From Candidatus Woesearchaeota archaeon (GTDB taxonomy: Archaea > Nanobdellota > Nanobdellia > Woesearchaeales > UBA10216), in NCBI GenBank assembly GCA_016180145.1, contig JACPBT010000054.1, positions 1-7,210 of the forward strand: a stretch of 7,210 nt of DNA, read 5' to 3'. The translations under genes were made by a program, and so were the position numbers. Positions 1-5,650 of the stretch are shown piece after piece. Below the pieces are notes generated by a model. The model was given only the letters and a program-made list of their open reading frames with translations, made no database searches and had not been told where the DNA came from. Within the stretch, counting starts at the first letter, position 1; every line of letters begins with the position of its first letter.

Positions 1-92
1 TGCTTTTGCGCTAAATCCAAATCAGGCTTTGTTTTTATCAGTCGTCTTTGGTCCTTCAGGCACCATTTCAGGTGTTCTTCTATTTGTGGCAT
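1..92 (-). CDS. HEPN-domain protein, N-terminal fragment (putative toxin; runs off the window)
   Basis: An open frame starts at an ATG at bases 92-90 on the minus strand and stays open to the window edge, giving 30 codons. The visible peptide begins MPQIEEHLKWCLKDQRR and continues with IKTKPDLDLAQK. The 'LKWCLK' element followed by a basic stretch and 'PDLDLAQK' resembles the N-terminus of archaeal HEPN proteins, which typically read like 'KWCLKQKKG...EPN-NLA-Y-KKA'. The start codon lies inside the end of the upstream nucleotidyltransferase gene (13-base overlap), which is the usual arrangement of translationally coupled HEPN-MNT pairs. No Shine-Dalgarno site precedes the ATG, so reinitiation after the upstream stop is likely. 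Known biology: HEPN members are helical RNases with an R-x4-6-H motif, neutralised by the partner MNT protein. That motif would lie outside the window and cannot be checked. Family assignment is from memory of the N-terminal pattern and is moderately sure. Confidence 0.6.
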   Translation of the reverse strand, partial: MPQIEEHLKWCLKDQRRLIKTKPDLDLAQK

Positions 93-688
93 TTTATGAC
101 TGCTGTCGCATATTTTTCCGGGTTGTGAAATACAAGGCCATCAGAGAGCATGTTATAAAATATTTTGTCCTCTTTATTTAGCAGGATATCTTTTTCAGTT
201 ATATCTGTGTATCTTATCGGTTTTTCAACCAATTCAGATTTTCTTATTTCATCCTTTATCTGTTTAATCTCTTTGGATTTTTTAGCATCATACACAAGCA
301 AAACATCTATGTCGTTGAAATCCCTGTTTTTTATTGATGAGCCAAAAACCAGGCCCATTTCAATGCTGTCCTCAAATTTTTTTAGTTTATGTAATGGCAC
401 ACTTAGCCATTTTGGGAATTCTTTTTCTTCCAGACTCAACGTGTATTCCATAAATTTGATAGCCAGTTTGTTGTTATATTCATAAGAAAAAAAGGCAGAG
501 TTGCCTATTTTCTCCTTTACCAATAGCTTTTTATCTGTCAGAAGGTTGCATAGCTTATTGGCATGGGCATGATTGATGTTCAATATTCTGGCTAGTTGCC
601 TAGCGTTATATCTGTCCTTGTAATGCTTAAACAGGTATTTGGCTATCCTGATTTCAATCTTTGTAAATTGTATGCTATTAACAGCCAT
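80..688 (-). CDS. Winged-helix/minimal nucleotidyltransferase (MNT) protein, putative HEPN-MNT antitoxin
   Basis: This 202-aa protein has an N-terminal winged helix-turn-helix (residues about 5-70, with 'ARQLARILNINHAHANKLCNLL' split by its turn at LNIN) and a C-terminal pol-beta-type nucleotidyltransferase domain (about 105-190). The nucleotidyltransferase signature is visible as FGSS (G116-S117) followed by NDID (D126, D128), with 'MLSDGLVFHNPEKY' matching the usual C-terminal end of MNT domains. In HEPN-MNT modules the MNT partner modifies or neutralises the HEPN RNase. Here the HTH suggests that it may also regulate its own promoter. The G-S to D-x-D spacing is 8 residues, shorter than the GS-x10-D-x-D of well-studied MntA proteins. 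An ATG 24 bases upstream is in frame, but the TATA box overlaps it. I therefore choose the ATG at 688-686, which sits where transcription should start and gives a leaderless mRNA. It is divergent from the methyltransferase operon. Confidence 0.8.
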   Translation of the reverse strand: MAVNSIQFTKIEIRIAKYLFKHYKDRYNARQLARILNINHAHANKLCNLLTDKKLLVKEKIGNSAFFSYEYNNKLAIKFMEYTLSLEEKEFPKWLSVPLHKLKKFEDSIEMGLVFGSSIKNRDFNDIDVLLVYDAKKSKEIKQIKDEIRKSELVEKPIRYTDITEKDILLNKEDKIFYNMLSDGLVFHNPEKYATAVIKCHK

Positions 689-711
689 ATGTATTCTAAA
701 AACATACATCA

Positions 712-719
712 TATATAAA
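712..719 (-). promoter_or_regulatory. TATA box of the MNT-HEPN operon
   Basis: Read on the minus strand the sequence is GTTTATATATG, a near-consensus archaeal TATA box (TTTATATA). Its centre is about 27 bases upstream of the ATG at 688, the normal distance from TATA box to transcription start, which implies a leaderless mRNA and argues against the upstream in-frame ATGs at 712 and 709. Confidence 0.7.
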
Positions 720-836
720 CTTTGCTGTTTTTGCCGTCATAGTTGCGTTAAAGTGACTTTTAGTAGTCTGGTAGTCGTAGTGGCTTCCGCTGCTGTGAAT
801 TGCCTGTAACACGCTCTGCTTTGTCTTTTCGCAACC

Positions 837-844
837 TTTTTATT
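837..844 (+). promoter_or_regulatory. Probable TATA box of the methyltransferase-glycosyltransferase operon
   Basis: A T/A-rich element (CCTTTTTATTTTG) is centred near 841. Transcription would begin near 867, leaving a leader of about 8 bases before the ATG at 875. It is a weaker match than the other TATA boxes here, so the call rests mostly on position. The rest of the 721-874 divergent region shows nothing else recognisable. Confidence 0.45.
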
Positions 845-874
845 TTGGGTGTTAGTTGCTTTTAGTGTGGTCAT

Positions 875-1954
875 ATGAAGAAACGGTTGCTTGGGCTTAT
901 TGTTTGTCCTTTTTGCAGGGGCAGTTTCCGTCTTGCTTCTTTCCGTTATGAGGGCAGCGAGGTTGTTGACGGTTCTTTGAAGTGTAAATGCTCGTGTTAT
1001 CCTGTTATTGGCGGTGTTCCCCGTATTCTTCCATCTTCTTTGTGGCATGACCTTGTTTCTTCTTATCCCCGCTTTTTTGAGCGTTACGGCAGCAGGTTTC
1101 CTGCGTCTTCATTTGGGGGCAGTTCTGCATCTCATGTTGCTGCTAAGCGCCGCACTGCTCTCGGCTTTGGTTATGAGTGGAAACGCTTTTCAAAGATTTA
1201 CGGTGTGTATGAGGCGCAGTTCCTTGACTGGATTGCCCCTTTGAATCAGGATTTTTTCGGGGGTAGGCTTGTTCTTGATGCTGGCTGTGGCAATGGGCGG
1301 CATGTTTATTTTTCTGCAAAGTATGGTGCTGAGGTTGTTGGTGTTGATTTGAGTGGTGCTGTTGATGTTGCTTATCGGAATACGAGGCAGTTTGGCAGTG
1401 TTCACATTGTGCAGGCTGATATTTATCATCTGCCTTTTCGCATGAACACTTTTGATTTGGGTTATAGTATTGGTGTGTTGCATCACCTGCCTGAGCCTGA
1501 GGAGGGTTTTAAGCGGCTTGTTTCTGTTGTTAAGCGTGGTGGTTTGGTTCATGCGTGGGTTTATGGGAAGGAGGGTAATTCTCTTCTGAAGCTTATGGAT
1601 CCTGTGAGGAAGCATGTCATCTCACGCCTTCCTTTGGGTGTTGCGCGTTTCATTGCTTTCTCTGTTATGCTGTTCCTTCATCCTTTGATTAAGTTTGTTT
1701 ACAGGCCTTTGAACAGTTTTTCATTGACGCGTTCTTTTGTTGAGCGTTTTCCGCAGAATGCTTTTTTCTATTACCTTTCAAAGTTCAGTTTTGAGATTAA
1801 TTATTCTATTCTTTTTGACCAGTTTCTTGCTCCTGTGGCTTATTATTATGCGAAGGATGAGTTTGCTTCGTGGTTTGCCGGTGCCGGGCTGCGTGGTGTG
1901 AGTATTGTGTGGCGTAATAGGAACAGCTGGAAAGGTTCGGGGAGGAAGCCTTAG
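875..1954 (+). CDS. SAM-dependent methyltransferase with N-terminal Trm112-like zinc domain
   Basis: This 359-aa protein has two recognisable domains. Residues 1-55 form a Trm112-like zinc ribbon: 'LIVCPFCRG' (C11, C14), then a C-x-C-x-C run (C37, C39, C41) and 'YPVIGGVPRIL', the typical end of this module. Residues about 100-230 are a class I Rossmann methyltransferase: motif I 'VLDAGCGNGRH' (133-143), the acidic ribose-binding residue in 'VVGVDLS' (D158), 'QADIYHLPF' (180-188), and 'FDLGYSIGVLHHLP' (193-206). The C-terminal third has a hydrophobic stretch (about 253-276) that may contact the membrane, and ends with 'YYYAKDEFASWFAGAGL', common in methyltransferases found among glycan genes. 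The substrate is unknown. The very close downstream glycosyltransferase suggests a sugar, polyprenol-linked or lipid acceptor. The start has a short leader with no convincing Shine-Dalgarno site. The coding strand is strongly G+T rich. Confidence 0.85.
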   Translation: MKKRLLGLIVCPFCRGSFRLASFRYEGSEVVDGSLKCKCSCYPVIGGVPRILPSSLWHDLVSSYPRFFERYGSRFPASSFGGSSASHVAAKRRTALGFGYEWKRFSKIYGVYEAQFLDWIAPLNQDFFGGRLVLDAGCGNGRHVYFSAKYGAEVVGVDLSGAVDVAYRNTRQFGSVHIVQADIYHLPFRMNTFDLGYSIGVLHHLPEPEEGFKRLVSVVKRGGLVHAWVYGKEGNSLLKLMDPVRKHVISRLPLGVARFIAFSVMLFLHPLIKFVYRPLNSFSLTRSFVERFPQNAFFYYLSKFSFEINYSILFDQFLAPVAYYYAKDEFASWFAGAGLRGVSIVWRNRNSWKGSGRKP

Positions 1955-1955
1955 A

Positions 1956-3593
1956 ATGGTTGCTGGCAATCGGTTGTTTTTTGCGGTTTTTGTTCTTTTT
2001 TTGCTTGCTGTTGCTGTTTTGCATTTTTGGCAGCTTGGAAAGTCTGATGTTTATTTTGATGAGTCTAATCATGCGCTTGCTGCAAGGCTTTTTGTTGAGG
2101 ATGGCGTCTCAATTTATCATACTGCTATTCTGCGTCCTCCGCTTTATGATTATTTTGTTTCTGCCGCTTACGTAATTTTTGGTGTGAATAATTTTGGTTT
2201 GCGTATTTTTTCAGCGTTTGCAGGCGTTCTCGGCATTGTTGGGGTTTATCTTGTTTCCCGTCTTTATTTTGGCACGCGTGTTTCCCTGTCCGCAGCCCTA
2301 ATTTTTTCGGTTATTCCTCTCGCTGTTGTTTATGGCAGGGTTGGTTTTGGTGATTTGATGTTTGTCTCTTTTGCTTTGTTTGTTGTTTACTTTTTTGAGC
2401 GCTTTTTGCGTTCTTCCTGCAGGCGTTTTTTCTTTTTTGCCTGTGTTGCTTTTGCTTTGTCTTTCCTTTCAAAGTTCAGTGCTTTGGTTGTTGTTGCCTT
2501 TTATTGCGTGTTTCTTGTTGCTGAGCCTGTTTTCAGGCGTGATTTCCGTCTTTTGTTGAAGCGTGTTTTCCTGTGCGGTTTGCTTTATGCTGTTTCAGGC
2601 GCTTTGGTTGTTGTTTTTGTAGCGCTTACTGGCGGTTTTGGGAGGGTTTTGCAGATGGTTCATAATTTTATTGTTCAGTATGCCATTCAGGCTTCAAGTG
2701 TTGAGTATTCCCGTTTTTACCATTTTGCTGCTTTTGTCGGCTGGCTTAGCCCGCTTGTTTATGTGTTGCTTGTATTGTCTTTTGTGCTTTTTGTTTTTCG
2801 CTTTCGCAGCCAGTCGCGCGGCTCTTGGCTGGTGTGGTGGCTTTTGCTTTCAAATCTTTTGCTTTTGACTGTTCTTCCCCGTAAGGCAGTTAATCACTTT
2901 GTTCCGTTGCTTCCTTTTATTGCTGTTGTTTGCGCTCACGGCTTTTTTGAGTTTGGGCGGATTGTCCGGTTTAAGGTGTTGTTGGCTGTTTTTGGCGTTT
3001 TTGTTTTGCTTTCTGCTTTTGGCTGGAGTGTTTATTCTGTTTCTGGCATGCAGTCTTACACCCATCTTGGCGATGTTGCTGATTTTGTCAGCAGCAGCTA
3101 TCCCGGCAGGGTTGTTCATGTCATTCTTAGGGATTATCCTGCTGTCAGTATGATTGCGAATGCTTCGGTAAAGTCTTCCATGCGGTTTGATTTTGATAAT
3201 CTTGTTCCGGAGAAGGGTTCTTTGGTTGTGCTTCCTGTTTCTGGTGACGGGCTTGACCGTTCTCTTGGCAGGCATGTTCTTATTTCCAACAAGTTTGGCA
3301 GTAATGTTTCCAGTCCTGAGTTTCGTTCTTATGTTAAGGGTAATGGGAAGCTTGTTTTTACTGCTTATTACAGTGGCGTTAAGGCCATTGAGGTTTATGA
3401 GGTTCTTTTTGAGTCTCTCAGGCCGCGTCATGTTGAGGGCGCTTCCTCTCTTATTGAGCCTGCTCCTGTGAAGATGCTTTGGGGTTTCCTGTGCCGTGCT
3501 TACGGAATAAATGCGGCTCGCCCCATTATTGAGCGTTCTTTCAGCAGTGACTTGGTTGGCAGTGTTCGTGGAAGGTGTGTTTGGTCGCAGTAG
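1956..3593 (+). CDS. Membrane glycosyltransferase, GT-C fold (ArnT/PMT-like)
   Basis: This 545-aa polytopic membrane protein has roughly ten or eleven hydrophobic segments between residues 6 and 358 and a mostly soluble C-terminal part (about 360-545). The first outside loop carries the expected acidic pair D35-E36 in 'VYFDESNHALAARLF', then 'RPPLYDYF' and 'GLRIFSAFAGVLGIVGVYL', the hallmark order of ArnT/PMT-like enzymes that transfer sugars from polyprenyl-phosphate donors. A late loop 'LPRKAVNHFVPLLPF' (307-320) also fits this family. Donor and acceptor cannot be told from sequence. The gene starts one base after the methyltransferase stop. The frame is open back to a TTG at 1905, but the ATG at 1956 is preferred because it has a Shine-Dalgarno-like GGGGAGGAAG (1939-1948) and starts directly before TM1. 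It ends in two consecutive in-frame TAG codons (3591-3596). Likely role: surface glycan, glycolipid or protein glycosylation together with the methyltransferase. Confidence 0.85.
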   Translation: MVAGNRLFFAVFVLFLLAVAVLHFWQLGKSDVYFDESNHALAARLFVEDGVSIYHTAILRPPLYDYFVSAAYVIFGVNNFGLRIFSAFAGVLGIVGVYLVSRLYFGTRVSLSAALIFSVIPLAVVYGRVGFGDLMFVSFALFVVYFFERFLRSSCRRFFFFACVAFALSFLSKFSALVVVAFYCVFLVAEPVFRRDFRLLLKRVFLCGLLYAVSGALVVVFVALTGGFGRVLQMVHNFIVQYAIQASSVEYSRFYHFAAFVGWLSPLVYVLLVLSFVLFVFRFRSQSRGSWLVWWLLLSNLLLLTVLPRKAVNHFVPLLPFIAVVCAHGFFEFGRIVRFKVLLAVFGVFVLLSAFGWSVYSVSGMQSYTHLGDVADFVSSSYPGRVVHVILRDYPAVSMIANASVKSSMRFDFDNLVPEKGSLVVLPVSGDGLDRSLGRHVLISNKFGSNVSSPEFRSYVKGNGKLVFTAYYSGVKAIEVYEVLFESLRPRHVEGASSLIEPAPVKMLWGFLCRAYGINAARPIIERSFSSDLVGSVRGRCVWSQ

Positions 3594-3659
3594 TAGCCGC
3601 TGCCTGTAATTGCTATGGCATGCAATAATCAGGCTGATTCGCAAGTGCCAATCAAAAAC

Positions 3660-3667
3660 TATAAATA
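3660..3667 (+). promoter_or_regulatory. TATA box of the RPA gene
   Basis: AAAAACTATAAATAAG contains TATAAATA preceded by an A-rich BRE-like stretch. The box is centred about 27 bases before the ATG at 3691, so the mRNA should be leaderless. It separates the RPA gene from the glycosyltransferase operon. Confidence 0.7.
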
Positions 3668-3690
3668 AGCCAGTTTTTCCTGCTTTTGTT

Positions 3691-4785
3691 ATGATGGGTT
3701 TTTCTTATGAGGAGATTGTTGCGAGGATTAAGGAGGTTTCTAATCTTTCTGATGCTGAAATAGATTCTAAGGTTAATGGTAAGCTTGAGCAGTTTTCCGG
3801 CTTGGTGAGTAAGGAGGGTGCTGCTCATATAATGGCGAATGAGCTTGGGATTAGGCTTTCGCGTCCTGCTGCAAGCCTGCTTAAGATTGCGAACATTGTT
3901 TCAGGTATGCAGAATGTTGAGGTTCTTGGCAGGGTTGTTGCTGTTTATCCTGCTAAGGCTTTCAGTTCTAATGGGCGTTCGGGGCAGGTTGGCTCTGCAA
4001 TTTTGGGTGATGAGACCGGCACTATTCGGGTTGTTTTCTGGAATGAGGAAGCTAACCGGCTTGGTTTTCTTAATCGTGGCGATGTGATAAGGCTTAAGGG
4101 TGTTTATGTTAAGGATAGCCGCAACAGTTCTCTTGAGTTGCATGTCAACAGCAGGAGTCTTGTTGTTGTTAATCCTCCGGGCGAGTCGGTTGAGGTTAAG
4201 GAGCGTGAGCTGAAGCGCAGGCGTATTAATGAGATTGCTGATGATGATTCCTTTGTTGAGGTCCTTGCCACTGTTATTGAGGTTTTTGATTTGCGCTTTT
4301 TTGAGGTTTGTCCGAATTGCGGGAAGCGTGCGAGGATGCAGGAGAATGTTTTTGTTTGCAGCTCGCACGGTGCAGTAGCGCCTTCTTACTCTTATGTTCT
4401 TAATGCGTTTCTTGATGACGGGACTGGTTCTGTGAGGACTGTTTTCTTCGGCAAGTCTGCCAGGCAGTTTTTGAGGCGCGAGGATGGTGAGCTTCTTTCG
4501 TTCAGGCTTTCTCCTGAGTCTTTTGAGCCGGTTAAGACCGAGGCGCTTGGTAGCTTTGTTAAGGTTGGGGCGAGGGTCAGCAGGAATGAGATGTATGGTA
4601 GGATTGAGCTTGTTGCGAATTCTGTTGAGCAGGCAAGGCCTGAGGATGCGCAAGGGGCGCAGGTTGTTGCTCAGCAGGAGCGTGTGGAAGTCAGTCCTGT
4701 TCCGGTGGCTGTTGAGGAGGGTGTTTCTGATGGGAGCAGTTCAGGCTCTGTTGAGGAGTCTCTTGGGAGCGAAAGTAATATTTAG
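3691..4785 (+). CDS. rpa: Replication protein A, archaeal single-polypeptide type (ssDNA-binding)
   Basis: This 364-aa protein matches archaeal RPA of the euryarchaeal RPA41/COG1599 type. Residues 1-54 are the typical helical N-terminus ('YEEIVARIKEVSNLSDAEID' ... 'GLVSKEGAAHIMANELGI'). An OB fold follows at about 73-160 ('VEVLGRVVAVYP', 'GSAILGDETGTIRVVFWN', 'GDVIRLKGVYVK'). A second OB fold at about 185-312 contains a zinc finger C207-x2-C210-x12-C223-x2-H226, followed by 'NAFLDDGTGSVRTVFFG'. Residues 313-364 form a disordered-looking tail rich in E, S and V with almost no basic residues. The protein coats ssDNA in replication and repair and hands it to RadA, which is encoded 0.9 kb downstream. 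The frame is open upstream to a TTG at 3610, but that extension contains the TATA box, so ATG 3691 (or 3694) is the start on a leaderless mRNA. The membrane hydrolase gene follows after 24 bases. Confidence 0.92.
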   Translation: MMGFSYEEIVARIKEVSNLSDAEIDSKVNGKLEQFSGLVSKEGAAHIMANELGIRLSRPAASLLKIANIVSGMQNVEVLGRVVAVYPAKAFSSNGRSGQVGSAILGDETGTIRVVFWNEEANRLGFLNRGDVIRLKGVYVKDSRNSSLELHVNSRSLVVVNPPGESVEVKERELKRRRINEIADDDSFVEVLATVIEVFDLRFFEVCPNCGKRARMQENVFVCSSHGAVAPSYSYVLNAFLDDGTGSVRTVFFGKSARQFLRREDGELLSFRLSPESFEPVKTEALGSFVKVGARVSRNEMYGRIELVANSVEQARPEDAQGAQVVAQQERVEVSPVPVAVEEGVSDGSSSGSVEESLGSESNI

Positions 4786-4809
4786 TGGTTTCTGTCTGCT
4801 CATGTTTGT

Positions 4810-5274
4810 ATGATGTTTTTGACTCATTTGGTGTTTGGGTTTCTTTGTGGTGTCATAGTCTCTAAGCTGCTGGGCTATGGCAGCTCTTACTTGTTTGTGT
4901 TGGTTGCTGTTGTTGCTTCTTCTTTTCCTGATATTGATGTTCTTTCCTCAAGAATCAGCCGCTTTCTTTCCCCGTTTTCTGTTGTTGCCGGTTCTCTTTT
5001 CGGTCATAGGGGCTTTTTCCATTCAATCCTTGCGCTTGCTGCCTTGTTCCTTGTGGTTTTTTCCGTCTTTGGCGCTTTTCTTGCAGTCTCCGCTGCCGTT
5101 GGCTACAGCTCCCATCTTCTGCTGGATGCGTTGACAGTAAAAGGCATCAGGCCTTTCTGGCCTTTCCGTTTCAGGCTTCGCGGCTTTGTCCGGGCAGGTA
5201 GTCTGTCTGAGCAGTTGGTTATGGCGCTCATTATAGGCATTTCTGCTGTTGCAGTCTTTTCAGGGCTGCGGTAA
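4810..5274 (+). CDS. YdjM-family membrane-bound metal-dependent hydrolase
   Basis: This 154-aa protein fits the PF04307 family (LexA-regulated YdjM-type, putative inner-membrane metal-dependent hydrolase). The conserved polar residues expected to bind metal are visible in order: T5-H6 in 'MFLTHLVFGFL', D41 and D43 in 'FPDIDVLSS', 'GHRGFFHS' (H66, H71), and 'GYSSHLLLDALT' (H102, D106), followed by 'RPFWPF'. Hydrophobic segments at about 7-20, 28-40, 73-98 and 137-151 place it in the membrane. The length is typical for the family. The physiological substrate of this family is not established to my knowledge; in E. coli ydjM is part of the SOS regulon. The gene has no promoter or clear Shine-Dalgarno site of its own and follows RPA by 24 bases, so the two are probably co-transcribed. 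The start could be ATG 4810 or the adjacent ATG 4813. Confidence 0.85.
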   Translation: MMFLTHLVFGFLCGVIVSKLLGYGSSYLFVLVAVVASSFPDIDVLSSRISRFLSPFSVVAGSLFGHRGFFHSILALAALFLVVFSVFGAFLAVSAAVGYSSHLLLDALTVKGIRPFWPFRFRLRGFVRAGSLSEQLVMALIIGISAVAVFSGLR

Positions 5275-5280
5275 TGCTGC

Positions 5281-5316
5281 CACTGGACACCTTTCCTGAG
5301 CACTGGACACTGGACA
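5281..5316 (+). repeat. Three direct copies of CACTGGACA upstream of a promoter
   Basis: Exact copies of CACTGGACA lie at 5281-5289, 5301-5309 and 5308-5316, the last two overlapping by two bases. The first two copies are 20 bases apart, about two helical turns, and the cluster ends 14 bases before the TATA box at 5331. Position and spacing suggest binding sites for a regulator (inference). Confidence 0.6.
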
Positions 5317-5328
5317 TGCGCCCGTAGC

Positions 5329-5354
5329 GCTTATAAAGGGGGGCTTTCATAAGC
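5329..5354 (+). promoter_or_regulatory. TATA box within a near-perfect inverted repeat (candidate operator)
   Basis: The TATA box TTATAAAG is at 5331-5338. It lies inside the left arm of an inverted repeat: GCTTATAAAG (5329-5338), a GGGGG spacer, then CTTTCATAAGC (5344-5354), perfect apart from one extra C. Predicted transcription start is near 5361. A repressor bound here would block TBP. The repeat would lie upstream of the transcript, so it is more likely a DNA-level site than an RNA hairpin. Confidence 0.5.
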
Positions 5355-5360
5355 CATGTC

Positions 5361-5393
5361 ATGAAGTTGCCAATGGGGAGGAGGTTAAAATGA
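5361..5393 (+). CDS. Possible 10-codon leader ORF coupled to the 81-aa protein gene
   Basis: At the predicted transcription start (5361) there is an ATG opening the frame MKLPMGRRLK, whose TGA stop (5391-5393) overlaps the next start codon as ATGA. If the transcript starts at the ATG, leaderless initiation could translate this mini-ORF and feed ribosomes into the downstream gene. It also spans the Shine-Dalgarno site at 5377-5385. It may simply be chance in a short leader; no conservation data are available. Confidence 0.25.
   Translation: MKLPMGRRLK
5377..5385 (+). promoter_or_regulatory. Strong Shine-Dalgarno site for the 81-aa protein
   Basis: GGAGGAGGT ends four bases before the ATG at 5390 and is an excellent match to the archaeal anti-SD core. 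It fixes this start codon and marks the gene as translated from a leadered mRNA, unlike the RPA and MNT genes. Confidence 0.75.
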
Positions 5394-5635
5394 ATCCGGA
5401 GAAGAAGTTTAGGGCAGGCTCAGTGTCTGCAACCGTGTGGATAAACACGAATGAGAAGGGGAGCTTTCCGAGCATTCAGCTTGGCAGGAGCTACCTTGAT
5501 AAGGAGAAGAATTGGAAGGAGACCAGCTCTTTCGGTGTTAATGACGTGCCTAAGGCCATTGTTGTGCTTAATGAGGCTTACAGGTATGTTTCAATGAGGG
5601 AGAAGGAAAAGCCGATGCCGGCATTGCCTGCTTAG
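5390..5635 (+). CDS. Small conserved-looking protein with FRAG-x-VSATVW motif, function unknown
   Basis: This 81-aa soluble protein has no signal peptide or membrane segment. It reads as a charged N-terminus, then 'FRAGSVSATVW' (7-17), 'SFPSIQLGRSY' (25-35), a turn 'LDKEKNWKE' (36-44), 'TSSFGVNDVP' (45-54) and an amphipathic helix 'KAIVVLNEAYRYVSMREKE' (55-73). This strand-strand-strand-helix pattern resembles small proteins of unknown function that I recall from archaea and bacteria with 'KFRAGAVSATVW...' and '...RSYKDKDGNW..TSSF..NDLPKA' signatures. The layout is reminiscent of the PC4-like ssDNA-binding fold, but this is inference from the pattern only. Its position between RPA and radA suggests a role on single-stranded or damaged DNA. 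It has its own promoter with operator-like repeats, a strong Shine-Dalgarno site and a strong terminator, so it is an independently regulated, probably well-expressed gene. Confidence 0.8.
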   Translation: MNPEKKFRAGSVSATVWINTNEKGSFPSIQLGRSYLDKEKNWKETSSFGVNDVPKAIVVLNEAYRYVSMREKEKPMPALPA

Positions 5636-5650
5636 GCTTGCTGTTTGCAA

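Noticed and set aside
737..1048. 103-codon minus-strand frame across the divergent intergenic region
   Set aside because: Product is a T/R/K/N-rich low-complexity sequence, overlaps the methyltransferase start and its promoter, and has no ribosome site.
1190..1615. 141-codon minus-strand frame opposite the methyltransferase
   Set aside because: Antisense shadow over the SAM-binding core; no recognisable domain.
1905..1955. TTG-initiated 17-residue N-terminal extension of the glycosyltransferase
   Set aside because: It overlaps the methyltransferase, lacks hydrophobic or family-like sequence, and the ATG at 1956 has a Shine-Dalgarno site and opens directly before TM1.
801..3609. Shared word TGCCTGTAA before the methyltransferase (801-809) and before RPA (3601-3609)
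   Set aside because: Nine bases only, expected by chance, with different spacing to the TATA boxes.
3609..3626. Palindrome-like ATTGC...GCAAT between the glycosyltransferase and RPA
   Set aside because: Five-base arms with an eight-base loop and no T-run; too weak to call a terminator or operator.
2850..3644. 264-codon open frame on the minus strand inside the glycosyltransferase
   Set aside because: It is antisense to a gene with clear GT-C motifs. It is open only because the sense strand avoids TTA, CTA and TCA, and its product (rich in N, K, R, T) has no domain.
3901..4653. 250-codon minus-strand frame opposite RPA
   Set aside because: Shadow of the RPA codon bias; low-complexity basic product, no promoter or Shine-Dalgarno site.
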